DNA from: Proteus vulgaris
GTDB taxonomy: Bacteria; Pseudomonadota; Gammaproteobacteria; Enterobacterales; Enterobacteriaceae
Length of the DNA stretch: 64,000 bases
Direction: 5' to 3'
NCBI GenBank assembly: GCA_901472505.1
Contig: LR590468.1
Span: 3,757,501 to 3,821,500 of the forward strand
The position numbers were made by a program, and so were the translations under genes. Every line of letters begins with the position of its first letter. The first letter of the stretch is position 1. Of this stretch, positions 1-9,900 are shown piece by piece. The notes under the pieces were generated by a model. It made no database searches. It saw nothing but the letters and a program-made list of their open reading frames with translations, and was not told where the DNA came from.

Positions 1-447
1 CGCCCACCATTAGCATTAATTGGTGTTTATAGCCCTGAATTATTAATGCCTATTGCAGACACGCTAAAAGTATTGGGTTATGAACGCGCCGCCGTGGTAC
101 ATAGTGGCGGTATGGATGAAGTGTCGTTACATGCACCGACTCAAGTCGCTGAATTACGTCATGGTGAAATTACACGTTATGAACTCACACCAAGTGATTT
201 TGGTCTTCGTCCTTGTTCAATGAACGATTTGGAAGGTGGTACACCTGAAGTTAACCGCCAATTATTGGCAAATTTACTGCAAGGTGAAGGAAAAAGAGCA
301 CATACCGAATCTGTCGCAGCTAATGTCGCTTTATTAATGCGTTTACATGGGCAAGAAGATTTAAAAATGAACACTGAAGTTGCTATGCAAACCATTTATA
401 GCGGTAAAGCAATAAACCGCGTAACTGCATTAGCAACAAGAGGATAA
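1..447 (+). CDS. trpD: Anthranilate phosphoribosyltransferase, C-terminal part (cut by window start)
   Basis: This is the C-terminal 148 residues of TrpD, open from base 1 in frame with no start inside the window. The enzyme transfers phosphoribose from PRPP to anthranilate in tryptophan synthesis. Recognisable family segments are the conserved [20 protein letters not shown] region and the [18 protein letters not shown] region near the C-terminus. The stop is followed after only 4 bases by the trpCF start, so the genes are translated as one operon. Whether a TrpG glutamine amidotransferase domain is fused at the N-terminus, as in E. coli, cannot be seen here. Confidence 0.95.
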   Translation, partial: RPPLALIGVYSPELLMPIADTLKVLGYERAAVVHSGGMDEVSLHAPTQVAELRHGEITRYELTPSDFGLRPCSMNDLEGGTPEVNRQLLANLLQGEGKRAHTESVAANVALLMRLHGQEDLKMNTEVAMQTIYSGKAINRVTALATRG

Positions 448-451
448 AAAC

Positions 452-1807
452 ATGACTGTATTAAACGCCATTGTAAAAGATAAAGCAGAATATCTGATTG
501 CACGTAAAGCAAGCCAACCATTATCAGAATTTGTGCATCAAATAGTGCCATCAACACGCTCGTTTTATCAGGCATTAACTCAGCCTAATACTGTTTTTAT
601 TTTAGAGTGTAAAAAAGCATCGCCCTCAAAAGGATTAATTCGTGCTGATTTTGATCCCGCTACAATTGCAAAAATTTATCAGCCTTATGCTGTGGCAATT
701 TCGGTATTAACGGATGAAAAGTATTTTCAAGGGAACTTTGATTATTTACGTCAAGTCAGCCAAGCCGTGCATCAGCCCGTTTTGTGCAAAGATTTTATTA
801 TTGATGAATACCAAATCTATTTAGCACGTTTTTATCAAGCAGATGCCATCTTATTAATGCTGTCTGTCTTAGATGATGAACAATATCGTGCGCTATCAGC
901 GGTTGCTCATCAATTAAATATGGGTGTATTGACCGAAGTCAGCACAGAAGAAGAGCGTCAACGAGCAATTAAGCTTAATGCCAAAGTTATTGGTATTAAT
1001 AATCGCGACTTGCGTGATCTCTCTATTGATTTAGCGCGTACTCCGCAATTAAGCCAAGGATTACCTGAAGATGCAATCGTGATCAGCGAGTCTGGTATTC
1101 ATACCCACCAGCAAGTCCAAGAGTTAAGCCAATATGCTAATGGTTTTCTGGTAGGCAGTGCCTTAATGTCACAAGAGAATATTGACCAAGCGGTAAGAGC
1201 ACTTGTTTTGGGAAAGCATAAAGTGTGCGGGTTAACTCGTACACAAGATGTAAAAGCAGCTTATCAAGCCGGTGCTTATTATGCAGGACTGATTTTCGCA
1301 GAAAAATCCCCACGCAAAGTGACACTGTCACAAGCTCAAGAGTTGATAACACAAGCCCCCTTAGCATTTGTAGGTGTTTTTCAAAACCAGCCCATTGCAC
1401 TTATTTGTGACTATGCTGAAAAACTCAAGTTATCTGCCATTCAATTACATGGGCAAGAAGATACTCAGTTTATTGAGCAACTTAGACAAAAAATTCAACC
1501 TAGCTGTGAGATTTGGCAAGCAATAAACATGGCAATCCACAGTGATATCCCTCCTGTTTTACACGTTAATAAATATGTACTTGATAACGGCACAGGCGGT
1601 ACAGGAACAACGTTTAATTGGCAAAAAATTCCAAACACAATACGTGAAAAAGCATTACTTGCAGGCGGTCTTAATAGTGAAAACTGTTTGGATGCCGTTA
1701 AAACAGGCTGTATCGGGCTTGATTTTAACTCTGGAGTAGAATCAGCTCCTGGCATAAAAGATGCACAACGTCTGAAACAAGTATTTGCACAATTACAGCT
1801 AAACTAA
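452..1807 (+). CDS. trpCF: Bifunctional indole-3-glycerol-phosphate synthase / phosphoribosylanthranilate isomerase
   Basis: This 451-residue fused enzyme matches the enterobacterial TrpC(F) architecture. The N-terminal TIM barrel (about residues 1-255) carries the synthase motifs FILECKKASPSKG and ISESGIHT. The C-terminal barrel (about 256-451) begins at KVCGLTRTQDVKAA and is the isomerase. Together they carry out two successive steps of tryptophan synthesis, converting phosphoribosylanthranilate to indole-3-glycerol phosphate. The ATG is 4 bases after trpD with an AGAGGA ribosome site inside the trpD end. trpB follows after 39 bases. Confidence 0.97.
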   Translation: MTVLNAIVKDKAEYLIARKASQPLSEFVHQIVPSTRSFYQALTQPNTVFILECKKASPSKGLIRADFDPATIAKIYQPYAVAISVLTDEKYFQGNFDYLRQVSQAVHQPVLCKDFIIDEYQIYLARFYQADAILLMLSVLDDEQYRALSAVAHQLNMGVLTEVSTEEERQRAIKLNAKVIGINNRDLRDLSIDLARTPQLSQGLPEDAIVISESGIHTHQQVQELSQYANGFLVGSALMSQENIDQAVRALVLGKHKVCGLTRTQDVKAAYQAGAYYAGLIFAEKSPRKVTLSQAQELITQAPLAFVGVFQNQPIALICDYAEKLKLSAIQLHGQEDTQFIEQLRQKIQPSCEIWQAINMAIHSDIPPVLHVNKYVLDNGTGGTGTTFNWQKIPNTIREKALLAGGLNSENCLDAVKTGCIGLDFNSGVESAPGIKDAQRLKQVFAQLQLN

Positions 1808-1846
1808 ATTTCATAAAGATAAAATTTTAAACAGGATGACATCACA

Positions 1847-3037
1847 ATGAGAAAACTTAACCCCTACTTTGGCGAATTTGGTGGCCAATATGTACCTGAA
1901 ATCTTAATTCCTGCCTTGGATCAACTCGAACAAGCGTTTATTGATGCACAAAACGATCCGTCATTTCAGCAAGAATTCCAAGATTTATTAAAAAATTATG
2001 CAGGTAGGCCAACAGCATTAACCCTTTGCCGTAATTTAACAGAAGGCACGCGAACTCGTTTATATCTAAAACGTGAAGATTTACTGCATGGTGGCGCTCA
2101 TAAAACTAACCAAGTATTAGGTCAAGCACTACTGGCAAAACGTATGGGAAAAACCGAAATAATTGCAGAAACGGGTGCTGGTCAACATGGTGTTGCAACT
2201 GCTTTGGCCTGCGCACTACTTAATATGAAATGTCGTATCTATATGGGTGCAAAAGACGTTGAACGTCAATCACCTAACGTCTTTCGTATGCGTTTAATGG
2301 GGGCTGAAGTTATTCCCGTTCATAGTGGTTCATCTACCCTAAAAGATGCCTGTAATGAAGCATTACGCGACTGGTCTGGTTGTTACGATCGCGCTCACTA
2401 TTTACTAGGAACAGCCGCAGGCCCACATCCTTATCCAACAATTGTACGTGAATTCCAACGTATGATTGGTGATGAAGCTAAAGCGCAGATCCTAGAGCGT
2501 GAAGGCCGTCTACCCGATGCAGCTATTGCCTGTATTGGTGGTGGTTCAAATGCTATCGGATTATTTGCTTCATTTATTCCTGAAACGTCAGTACAGCTAA
2601 TTGGTGTTGAACCTGCAGGTAAAGGCATTGAAACGGGTGAACATGGTGCACCACTGAAACATGGTAAATTAGGGATCTATTTTGGGATGAAATCCCCTAT
2701 TATGCAGACTGATGAAGGACAAATCGAAGAGTCATATTCAATTTCAGCAGGCCTTGATTTCCCATCTGTCGGGCCACAACACGCACATTTAAATAGCATT
2801 GGTCGTGCTGATTATGTTTCTGTTACCGATGATGAAGCCATTGAAGCCTTTAAAGCACTTTCTCGCCGAGAAGGGATTATTCCAGCATTAGAATCTTCTC
2901 ATGCTCTAGCTTACGCACTTAAATTAATTGCACAAAATCCTGATAAAGAGCAATTACTGATTGTGAACTTATCAGGCCGTGGCGATAAAGACATTTTTAC
3001 TGTAAACGATATTTTAGCAGCAAGAGGAGAAATCTAA
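1847..3037 (+). CDS. trpB: Tryptophan synthase beta chain
   Basis: This 396-residue PLP enzyme condenses indole with serine to make tryptophan, as the beta subunit of the alpha2-beta2 complex with TrpA. The PLP lysine is K86 in HGGAHKTNQ, followed by the [10 protein letters not shown] loop and the GGGSNAIG phosphate-binding motif. Length equals the usual 397 or so. An AGGAT ribosome site precedes the ATG. The stop codon shares one base with the trpA start (TAATG), implying coupled, equimolar translation. Confidence 0.98.
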   Translation: MRKLNPYFGEFGGQYVPEILIPALDQLEQAFIDAQNDPSFQQEFQDLLKNYAGRPTALTLCRNLTEGTRTRLYLKREDLLHGGAHKTNQVLGQALLAKRMGKTEIIAETGAGQHGVATALACALLNMKCRIYMGAKDVERQSPNVFRMRLMGAEVIPVHSGSSTLKDACNEALRDWSGCYDRAHYLLGTAAGPHPYPTIVREFQRMIGDEAKAQILEREGRLPDAAIACIGGGSNAIGLFASFIPETSVQLIGVEPAGKGIETGEHGAPLKHGKLGIYFGMKSPIMQTDEGQIEESYSISAGLDFPSVGPQHAHLNSIGRADYVSVTDDEAIEAFKALSRREGIIPALESSHALAYALKLIAQNPDKEQLLIVNLSGRGDKDIFTVNDILAARGEI

Positions 3038-3843
3038 TGAGCCGTTATCAAAACTGCTTTGATGCATTAGCACAAAAACAACAAGGTGCATTTGTTCCCT
3101 TTGTCACATTAGGTGATCCTTCTCCTGAGCTGTCACTACAAATTATTGATGCGTTAATTGAAGGTGGTGCAGATGCTTTAGAGATTGGTATTCCTTTTTC
3201 CGATCCTCTTGCTGATGGCCCTACTATTCAAGGTGCTAATTTGCGTGCCCTCAATGTTGGTGTAACACCCACCGATTGCTTTGCTCTATTAACCAATGTA
3301 CGTAAAAAACACCCTAATATTCCTATTGGTCTATTAGTTTATGCCAACCTTGTTTTTAGTAATGGTATTGATAACTTTTATAGTAAATGCCAACAAGCTG
3401 GTGTCGATTCTGTCTTAATTGGTGATGTGCCCTTACGTGAATCAAAAGAGTTCCGAGAAGCAGCGCAACGAGCGAATATCGATCCTATCTTTATTTGCCC
3501 GCCTAATGCTGATGATGAGCTTTTACAAGAATTAGCCATCTCAGGTAAAGGCTATACCTATTTACTCTCAAGAGCTGGCGTGACAGGGACAGATAAACGT
3601 GCTGAACAATCGCTAACACACCTTACAGATAAATTAAAAACCTATAATGCACCACCTGCATTGCAAGGATTTGGTATTTCAGAGCCAAAACAAGTCAAAG
3701 AAGCTATTGCAAATGGTGCCACGGGTGCTATTTCAGGATCTGCCGTAGTACAAATTATTGAGAAAAACCTTCATCAACCTGAAATAATGCTTAAAGCGCT
3801 CACTCAATTTGCCAAAGAAATGAAAGTGGCAACAATCGTCTAA
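3037..3843 (+). CDS. trpA: Tryptophan synthase alpha chain
   Basis: This 268-residue TIM-barrel subunit cleaves indole-3-glycerol phosphate to indole and glyceraldehyde 3-phosphate. The indole is channelled to TrpB. Catalytic residues are visible as E49 ([12 protein letters not shown]) and D60 ([11 protein letters not shown]). The phosphate-binding GISEP and GAISGSA segments are near the C-terminus. It is the last trp gene, overlaps trpB by one base and is followed by a terminator hairpin. Confidence 0.97.
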   Translation: MSRYQNCFDALAQKQQGAFVPFVTLGDPSPELSLQIIDALIEGGADALEIGIPFSDPLADGPTIQGANLRALNVGVTPTDCFALLTNVRKKHPNIPIGLLVYANLVFSNGIDNFYSKCQQAGVDSVLIGDVPLRESKEFREAAQRANIDPIFICPPNADDELLQELAISGKGYTYLLSRAGVTGTDKRAEQSLTHLTDKLKTYNAPPALQGFGISEPKQVKEAIANGATGAISGSAVVQIIEKNLHQPEIMLKALTQFAKEMKVATIV

Positions 3844-3855
3844 TGTTCTTATTGG

Positions 3856-3900
3856 ATCCGCTTTAGAAGAATAGTTTGCTATTTTTCTAAGCGGATTTCT
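3856..3900 (+). terminator. Terminator of the trp operon
   Basis: Arms at 3856-3868 and 3885-3896 (ATCCGCTTTAGAA / TTCTAAGCGGAT, one bulged T) lie 12 bases after the trpA stop. A short T-rich tail follows, consistent with a Rho-independent end of the trp transcript. Confidence 0.75.
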
Positions 3901-4116
3901 CTTAATTCATCATTTATTGACTCACGCTTTTGAAAGCCTACTTTGGGGCTTAGTCCGCATGAAATGGCACAATTTCTTTTTTTTCACAAAAAATAACATA
4001 ATCAATATCTACAAAAATTTGGCAATATTTTATTTTTTGCACATACTTTATAAAGCGCTTTATGTTTTCTTTTCAAAAATACTCAATCAATTATGCAATG
4101 TATAAGGAGTTTGATA

Positions 4117-4431
4117 ATGAAACTATGGGCAAAAATCTCCGCTGTCATGGCGGCATTACTGATGGCATTTACGTTGTCTGCATGTTCTCCAACTGCAACA
4201 TCAGAAGGTACTGGGGGTTATTTTGATGACTCCGTGATCACCACCAAAGTTAAAACAGCACTAATCGGTGAAAAAAACCTTAATTCAACACAAATTAGCG
4301 TTGAGACATTTAAAGGTAAAGTTCAACTAAGTGGTTTCGTCTCTTCTCAAGCGGATGCTAATCGTGCCATTGAAACAACACGCAAAGTTACAGGTGTAAA
4401 AGGCGTTATCAACTCAATGGTTGTTCGCTGA
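4117..4431 (+). CDS. BON-domain lipoprotein (OsmY-like)
   Basis: This is a 104-residue predicted lipoprotein. Its N-terminus is a hydrophobic signal ending in the lipobox LSAC with the lipidated Cys near residue 22. The rest is one BON domain (about residues 35-104, DDSVITTKVKTALI through GVKGVINSMVV), a fold that binds phospholipid in periplasmic proteins such as OsmY and DolP. I chose the ATG at 4117 because AAGGAG sits 7 bases upstream. A longer reading from 4093 lacks such a site. It is a single-gene unit with its own terminator. The exact role is unknown. Confidence 0.8.
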   Translation: MKLWAKISAVMAALLMAFTLSACSPTATSEGTGGYFDDSVITTKVKTALIGEKNLNSTQISVETFKGKVQLSGFVSSQADANRAIETTRKVTGVKGVINSMVVR

Positions 4432-4470
4432 TCCTCTTTTTATTCTAGTCTTCCTTTAGCTTTACTTTTT

Positions 4471-4493
4471 AGACCACTTCGGTGGTCTTTTTT
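4471..4493 (+). terminator. Terminator after the BON lipoprotein gene
   Basis: A perfect 7-bp stem AGACCAC/GTGGTCT with a TTCG tetraloop is followed by six T residues. This is a classic Rho-independent terminator. Confidence 0.9.
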
Positions 4494-4499
4494 CGTTTA

Positions 4500-5049
4500 T
4501 GAATTTATGTTTATTTGTCTGGGCTATCATAATGCAGATCAAATTTTGTAAAAAACTCAAATCAATTAAAAATAGCCTGTTTTTATCTCATGCTAAAAAT
4601 AGCTCACAAAAAGAGCAAAACAAAAGAATTACTAATCATTTCGCGTTCAAAAAATAATCATCCAGTTATTATCAGTGCGGTATCTTATTCGCCCCTTTTA
4701 TTTCTCTATTCATTTTATCTATTCATTGATAGATAAAGTACTTTTACTAAAATCAAATATAAAGATGCATTTTAAATATACCTATTAAATGCTCCTTTTT
4801 ATCAATTAAAATGAGTATTTATTAATAATAAATAAAAATAAATAATTTTCATTTTATTCATAGCTAAACATTAAGGTGCATATTAAATGCATCTTAAAAG
4901 ATATTTAAATATTAAATGTTCCTTTTTAAATACATCTTTCTCTATTTAACACTATTTAAAAATGACTCTTATTTTGAGTATTAATAATAAAATGATATCT
5001 TTTGGTAATCTAAAAATGAGCCTTGTCTTATGAATTTAAAACATAAAAA
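4500..5049. other. Long AT-rich convergent intergenic region with degenerate repeats
   Basis: There are about 550 bases without a credible gene between the BON lipoprotein terminator and the ompW terminator. The sequence is strongly AT-rich. It contains a motif, TATTAAATG(C/T)TCCTTTTTA, at about 4783-4801 and 4908-4927. Each copy is followed by a GAGTATT(T)ATTAATAATAAA-like stretch (about 4812 and 4976). The block therefore looks like a decayed direct repeat of roughly 125-165 bases. No function is apparent. Confidence 0.4.
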
Positions 5050-5073
5050 AAGCGAAGATAATCTTCGCTTTTC
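5050..5073. terminator. Bidirectional terminator at the ompW 3' end
   Basis: The stem AGCGAAG/CTTCGCT (5051-5057 and 5063-5069) has T runs on both strands, TTTT on plus and TTTTTTT on minus. It lies 35 bases beyond the ompW stop, so it most likely serves the minus-strand ompW transcript. Confidence 0.8.
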
Positions 5074-5104
5074 ATTATGAGACATTCTTTTAAAGAAAGA
5101 ATAA

Positions 5105-5752
5105 TTAGAAACGATAACCCACACCAAACATAAATACAAATGGGTCTAAACGTGTTTTAACATCAAAGTCTTTATTACCAACTTCACTGTTGAATCTTGC
5201 TTTTGTTTCGATATTCATCCACCAAACAGACGCATTCAGCATCCAGTTTTTATCGAGGTTATAATCTAAACCTGCCTGTGCTGCAAAGCCCCATGAATCC
5301 TTAAGATCAAGTCCATTTAAACCTAAACCATCAACAGCTGGGTTGTTATTGAATTTCTCATCAAAGAACGTAGTAAAGTTAAGGCCTGCGCCTAAATAAG
5401 GACGTAGTTTATCTTCACCATTACCAAAGTAATATTGTGCCATTAATGTCGGTGGTAAATGTTTAACTTTTGCAATTTCACCCACACCAGTTAATGAAAT
5501 TTTATGCTCAAAAGGAGTAGCTGCTAATAATTCAACACCAATATTATCAGTGATCATATACCCAAAGGTTAAACCTAATTGAGTATTATTATTTACTTCA
5601 AAATGGTCGCCACCTAATATTGCATCAGAACCTGCATTAGGACGAACAGTTGCAGTACCTGCACGGAATAAGAAATCACCCGCTTGGTGAGCGAAAGAAA
5701 TAGAAGGCGCAAGAGTTGCAGCCGCTAAAATAAGCGCAGAAAGTTTTTTCAT
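5105..5752 (-). CDS. ompW: Outer membrane protein OmpW
   Basis: This is a 215-residue eight-stranded outer-membrane barrel of the OmpW family, which forms narrow hydrophobic channels. It has a signal peptide ending ISFAHQ (about residues 1-22) and family landmarks AGDFLFRAG, LAQYYFG-like strand sequence (LMAQYYFGNG), YLGAGLNFTTFF and the terminal GVGYRF, whose C-terminal Phe is the BamA targeting signal. In E. coli ompW also lies in the trp-yci region, which supports orthology. It is a single-gene unit with a 3' terminator and a 430-base AT-rich upstream region. Expression in relatives responds to oxygen and osmolarity, but no such site was identified here. Confidence 0.95.
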   Translation of the reverse strand: MKKLSALILAAATLAPSISFAHQAGDFLFRAGTATVRPNAGSDAILGGDHFEVNNNTQLGLTFGYMITDNIGVELLAATPFEHKISLTGVGEIAKVKHLPPTLMAQYYFGNGEDKLRPYLGAGLNFTTFFDEKFNNNPAVDGLGLNGLDLKDSWGFAAQAGLDYNLDKNWMLNASVWWMNIETKARFNSEVGNKDFDVKTRLDPFVFMFGVGYRF

Positions 5753-6186
5753 TATTTAACCCATTCCTGTAATAAGTAAAATCTCCGCTAAAAATATAAC
5801 CATTTATTGGTAATTATGATCTAATACCGATCACAACTTTGGAATTATTTTTGCAGAAAGTGTTATTTCTCTTTTTATTATTTATCAATATAATTATTTA
5901 TAATTGATCCACACCAAATTACACATTAATACCATTTTTTCTTATAATTATATTTTATAGTTACTGCTATTTTTTGAATAAAAAATATCTTTAAAAGGCA
6001 TATTTAAAAATAAGGTTATTCATATGTTAAAATAATGTTTTATTTAATTTAAATAATGAGAGCACAATGATAATGAGTATCAAGAAATAAGCTTAATAAG
6101 CGGTTTGATAGAAAATATCCCTTTTTGCTGTTGTAAAAGGTACAATAGCGCTCATTGACTTAGTCTATTTTCACAGGAGCAGTTTC
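5753..6186. other. AT-rich divergent promoter region between ompW and yciC
   Basis: 434 bases separate the divergent starts of ompW and yciC. The region is AT-rich and must hold both promoters. I see no hairpin terminator, repeat or small gene I can support in it. An AGGAG ribosome site for yciC is at 6175-6179. Confidence 0.4.
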
Positions 6187-6957
6187 ATGCCTACCACGGC
6201 ACGCACAATCTACCGAGACAGTCTGAATTTTTATAAGAATGAACGACGTAGTATTGTTACTATTAGCGCTATTCTTGCTATTGTTTTAGCGATCATTCAT
6301 GCATTAATTGGTCCTAATCCTCAAGAGTACCAATTGATGATCGAATTTGTCGCTAATTTTAAAAATACACAGCTCTCATCTACTTCTCCTGCAGAACTAG
6401 AAGCCATGTCGAGCAGTGTCGTCGGCATTGCCAAAAAAGTGTTATTGCTCTACGTCTTTGAAACGCTACAACAAAGCCTCTTAGTGCTCACCTTACTGAT
6501 GTTCGCTATGGCAATTTCAACAGGACATAATGTCACATTAGGTCAGACATTGAATGCAAGCCTACCTCGTTTACCAAAAATGTTTTTATTGATAGTTCTG
6601 TGCTCTATTTTGATTAGTGCAGGCTTTATGGTGATGATTATTCCAGGCATTATTTTGTTAATCGGATTTGCGCTAGCACCGGTTGTTTTAGTACGCCAAC
6701 AAAATATAGGAAGTGCTATACGCTTAGGTTGGAAAATTGGCTTTAATGAATCTGCGGCACTTATCCCTGCTTTAGGCATTTGGATCTTACTGCAGTTTGG
6801 TATTGGTTTTGTGGGTAACCTCACCGTTCAATTACCTAATATTGTCCATAACTTCTTATTCTATCTTTTGAAAAATATGGCTTCAGCGTGGATCATAATT
6901 TACCTGTTTCGCTTATTTATGTTAGTCGAAAATAAATACACAAAACAGCAAAGTTAA
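6187..6957 (+). CDS. yciC: YciC family (UPF0259) inner membrane protein
   Basis: This 256-residue polytopic membrane protein has about six hydrophobic segments: near residues 22-42, 95-115, 130-165, 185-205 and 215-245. Length and the N-terminal ARTIYRDSLNFYKNE segment match E. coli YciC. In E. coli it sits in yciC-yciB-yciA-tonB order. Here the same order is interrupted by an SulP transporter on the other strand. Its biochemical function is not established. An AGGAG site precedes the ATG and a bidirectional hairpin lies 29 bases after the stop. Confidence 0.9.
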   Translation: MPTTARTIYRDSLNFYKNERRSIVTISAILAIVLAIIHALIGPNPQEYQLMIEFVANFKNTQLSSTSPAELEAMSSSVVGIAKKVLLLYVFETLQQSLLVLTLLMFAMAISTGHNVTLGQTLNASLPRLPKMFLLIVLCSILISAGFMVMIIPGIILLIGFALAPVVLVRQQNIGSAIRLGWKIGFNESAALIPALGIWILLQFGIGFVGNLTVQLPNIVHNFLFYLLKNMASAWIIIYLFRLFMLVENKYTKQQS

Positions 6958-6985
6958 TCTTACTGCTAACATAAAATGAAGTGAT

Positions 6986-7027
6986 AAAAATCCCGTATAT
7001 AAGCTAGCAACTTATCACGGGATTTTT
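6986..7027. terminator. Bidirectional terminator between yciC and sulP
   Basis: Perfect arms AAAAATCCCG (6986-6995) and CGGGATTTTT (7018-7027) give A/T tails on both strands. The hairpin is placed between two convergent genes and probably ends both transcripts. Confidence 0.85.
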
Positions 7028-7054
7028 AGTGTCAGTGAGAAAAATCAATCTTAA

Positions 7055-8866
7055 TCAGCACACTTTAGGAGTATCGCGATTACTGGTTATTTGCAAATTT
7101 GAGCTATCCTCATCACTGCTTGCTATCTCTTTCTTTAGAGCCTCTTTTCTTGCTTCCTTTTGCTTCTCTTTAATTTGCTGTCGGCTTTGATACAGCCGGA
7201 TCACAAAATAGAGATCGGGGGCAATAATCAAATCATCTTCATTGAGCGAAATCTTATTACGTTCAATCCAACGATTTAATTCTGTTCTACGGCCTGCTAA
7301 AACCAATTTCACACCTTTTATTCGCAACTCTCGTATTAGCTCATCAATAGCAGCAAACACGCTAACATCGTCATAGGTAAAGCTTACAGCTGCATCTACT
7401 GCTAACCATGCTGGGCGTTGAGGTGCGTTATCAACGAGCTGAAGTACCCGTTTTTTAAAATAACCCACATTAAAATAAGTCAGCGGTGAATTAAACCGGT
7501 ACATCATTAAGCCATCAATAGGCTCAATACCATTATCTTTATTCATTGAGTGAACCATACCCTGTTCATCAACACCCAATAACTGATCGCTTGGACGAAA
7601 AACAATACGTAAAAATTGTAACAATCCTAATAAAACGGCAAAGCCGATACCGTTAATTAGCCCTGCCAATAACACAGCTAGTAAGGTAAAAGATGCCAAT
7701 GTAAATGCTTGTTTATTACGCTTACGATAAGACCAAATGTGGCGGATACTCAGCAAAGACCATGAAGAAACAATCAATACGATGCCTAGTGAAGATAATG
7801 GAATATAGGCGAGAAAATCGGTCAAAATAACAGCACAAGCAAAATCACCAACGCTGCAATAATAGAAACTAACTGCGTTTTACCACCGACAGAATCATTG
7901 ACTGCGGTACGACTGCTTGCAGCACTCACCGCAAATCCTTGAGACAAAGCCGATGCAATATTAGCAATACCTAACGCTTTTAACTCTTGGTCTGCATCGA
8001 CATCATAACCGTTCTTACTGGCAAAACTGCGAGCTGTCATCATAAAACTAACGAAGCTAATGACCGCCAAGTTTATCGATGGAACTAACAATTCTCTCAA
8101 GACACCTGGATGAAATCCTGTCATGGATACAACCGGTAAAAACAGATCAACATTTCCCGCATCTTTATCTACGATAGCAATACCAAAGCTTGCCAAATCA
8201 AATTGCCAACTTAAATACGTCATCACGACCATAGCAATTAAGGGGGCTGGCCATCGGCTACGAAAATAACGAATGCCTAATAATAGAGCTAATGTTATCG
8301 CAGACATTAATACGGTGGGTAAATGCGCATCCATTAATCGAAACGGCACTTCAATTAATTTTTCAATTAGGTGATCGGGAGAGGTATCAAAACCAAATAC
8401 TTTACTGATTTGCCCAACCATAATGGTGATCGCGACACCATTTAAAAGCCCTTGTAAAATAGGTCGAGACAGAAAATCAGTAAAAGCCCTAACCGAAAAT
8501 GGCTGGCTAAAATACACCAAAATCCCGTCATTGCCGTCATAATAATCGCAAGTTGCCATCTCGCATTCTCATCACCCGCTGATAATGGAATAACAACAGC
8601 GGCAATAACAGCGCAGGTTGCGGCATCAGGCCCTGTAATTAACTGACGCGATGTCCCAAACAACGCATAAATAATCATCGGAAAAATACAGGCATATAAT
8701 CCAACAATCGCGTTAATCCCTAATAACTCGGTATAACAATTGCAACAGGCAATGCAACAGCAGCAACAGAAAGCCCTGCTTTTAAGTCATAGCCAAAATA
8801 ATCACGCTTATAATTAAACAATAAGCCTAATCCTGGCATCCATTTTATTATTCTTTTTCCGTTCAT
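7055..8866 (-). pseudogene. SulP family anion transporter with STAS domain, three frameshifts
   Basis: The minus strand encodes a whole SulP permease in four reading-frame pieces. Piece one starts at the ATG at 8866 (MNGKRIIKWMPGLGLLF) and stops after PVAIVIP near 8725. Piece two has YALFGTSRQLITGPDAATCA. Piece three has DFLSRPILQGLLNGVAITI through GGKTQLVSIIAALV. Piece four, from about 7825, ends in the cytoplasmic STAS domain (about 7140-7500). Each junction needs one extra base: after ATTG near 8729, in TTTTAC near 8481 and in TTTTG near 7823. Restoring three bases gives 604 residues, close to the family size. Related proteins (e.g. DauA) import dicarboxylates, sulfate or bicarbonate; the substrate is unknown here. 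Either a pseudogene or sequencing indels. Confidence 0.88.
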
Positions 8867-9177
8867 TGATTTCCTCTTACCAGAAATACTTTTTTATTTA
8901 TGCATTCATCAAGAAGTGGCAGGTAATGTTGATGAGTTACTGAATAATATACTAGAGTGATGTTTAAATCCTCTTTCATAACTCAAGCTTTAATTTTTAA
9001 TCCCCTCTAAAGATAATTACGTTTGATTTTTCATTGAGTTATTTCAGGGGAAAACTATGATCTTTATATAAATCAGCACTTCATCATTAAAGATATGCAA
9101 TTGTTTACCCATTTTCTGTCGCTTTGCATTAGAATAGCCTAGTTTATGAATTTAATTACCATAGGTTCCTATTTGTT
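8867..9177. other. Divergent promoter region between sulP and yciB
   Basis: The 311 bases upstream of both the SulP gene and yciB hold no supportable gene, and I see no strong hairpin. The promoters of the two divergent genes must lie here. Confidence 0.35.
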
Positions 9178-9831
9178 ATGAAAAATGGCTGGCTTAAGCA
9201 ATTACTTGATTTTGCTCCACTATTAGTGTTTTTTATCTTCTATAAATGGCAAGATATTTTCTATGCTTCAGGCGCATTAATTGTCGCGACGTGGATTTCA
9301 GTCGGCTTGACGTGGCTTATTTTCCATAAAGTTGAAAAAGCACCTCTCATTACGGCGATTGTTGTCACTATTTTTGGTTCATTAACCATCTTCTTCCATT
9401 CTGCTGATTTCATTAAATGGAAAGTCACCGCTATATATGCCATTTTTGCCGTTGTATTAATTGCTATGCAGTTATTTACACCTAAAACATTAATGGAAAG
9501 AATGCTAGGTAAAGAACTTGCCATGCCACCAGCTAACTGGAAAAAAGTTAATATAGCCTGGGTGATTTTCTTTTTTGCGTGTGCCTTAGGTAATATCTAC
9601 GTGGCATTCTCTTTACCAGAAGAGACTTGGGTTAATTTTAAAGTCTTCGGCTTAACCATTTTGACCTTTATTTTTACTATCGCCAGTGTGGTGTATATTT
9701 GGAATAACCGTTTACCCGAGGAACAGAGCGAAGGCGAAGTCACACAAAGTGATGAGCAAAGCCTGTCAGATAATATGACAAACCAAGTTTCTAAATCGAC
9801 ATCACATGATGCTCATTCAAAATCTGAATAA
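9178..9831 (+). CDS. yciB: Inner membrane septation protein A (YciB/IspZ)
   Basis: This is a 217-residue five-helix membrane protein of the YciB/IspZ family, implicated in septation and envelope synthesis. The N-terminus MKNGWLKQLLDFAPLLVFF and the EL-MPPANWKKVN segment (about residues 117-126) are family hallmarks. The E. coli protein is about 179 residues. This one has a roughly 35-residue hydrophilic C-terminal tail rich in Ser, Glu, Gln and Asp (PEEQSEGEVTQSDEQSLS onward), which is unusual. An AGGTT-like site and ATG lie at 9178. An ERIC repeat separates it from yciA. Confidence 0.92.
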   Translation: MKNGWLKQLLDFAPLLVFFIFYKWQDIFYASGALIVATWISVGLTWLIFHKVEKAPLITAIVVTIFGSLTIFFHSADFIKWKVTAIYAIFAVVLIAMQLFTPKTLMERMLGKELAMPPANWKKVNIAWVIFFFACALGNIYVAFSLPEETWVNFKVFGLTILTFIFTIASVVYIWNNRLPEEQSEGEVTQSDEQSLSDNMTNQVSKSTSHDAHSKSE

Positions 9832-9850
9832 TCATTTTTATTTTATTGGG

Positions 9851-9886
9851 AGATATGTGCTCTAAATAATTTAAGTTGTAGCTATT
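9851..9886 (+). repeat. Partial extra copy of an ERIC left arm
   Basis: The sequence AGATATGTGCTCTAAATAAT and the following TTTAAGTTGTAGCTA closely match the left end of the complete element at 9901 (AGATACTCTAAATAATTTAA, AATGTAGCTA). This is a truncated or partly duplicated ERIC arm lying 15 bases before the full copy. Confidence 0.6.
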
Positions 9887-9900
9887 AGAGTATAGCCTGT

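Noticed and set aside
3917..4105. 62-codon plus-strand frame after the trp operon
   Set aside because: Low-complexity Phe/Asn-rich translation, no ribosome site, and it overlaps the leader of the BON lipoprotein gene.
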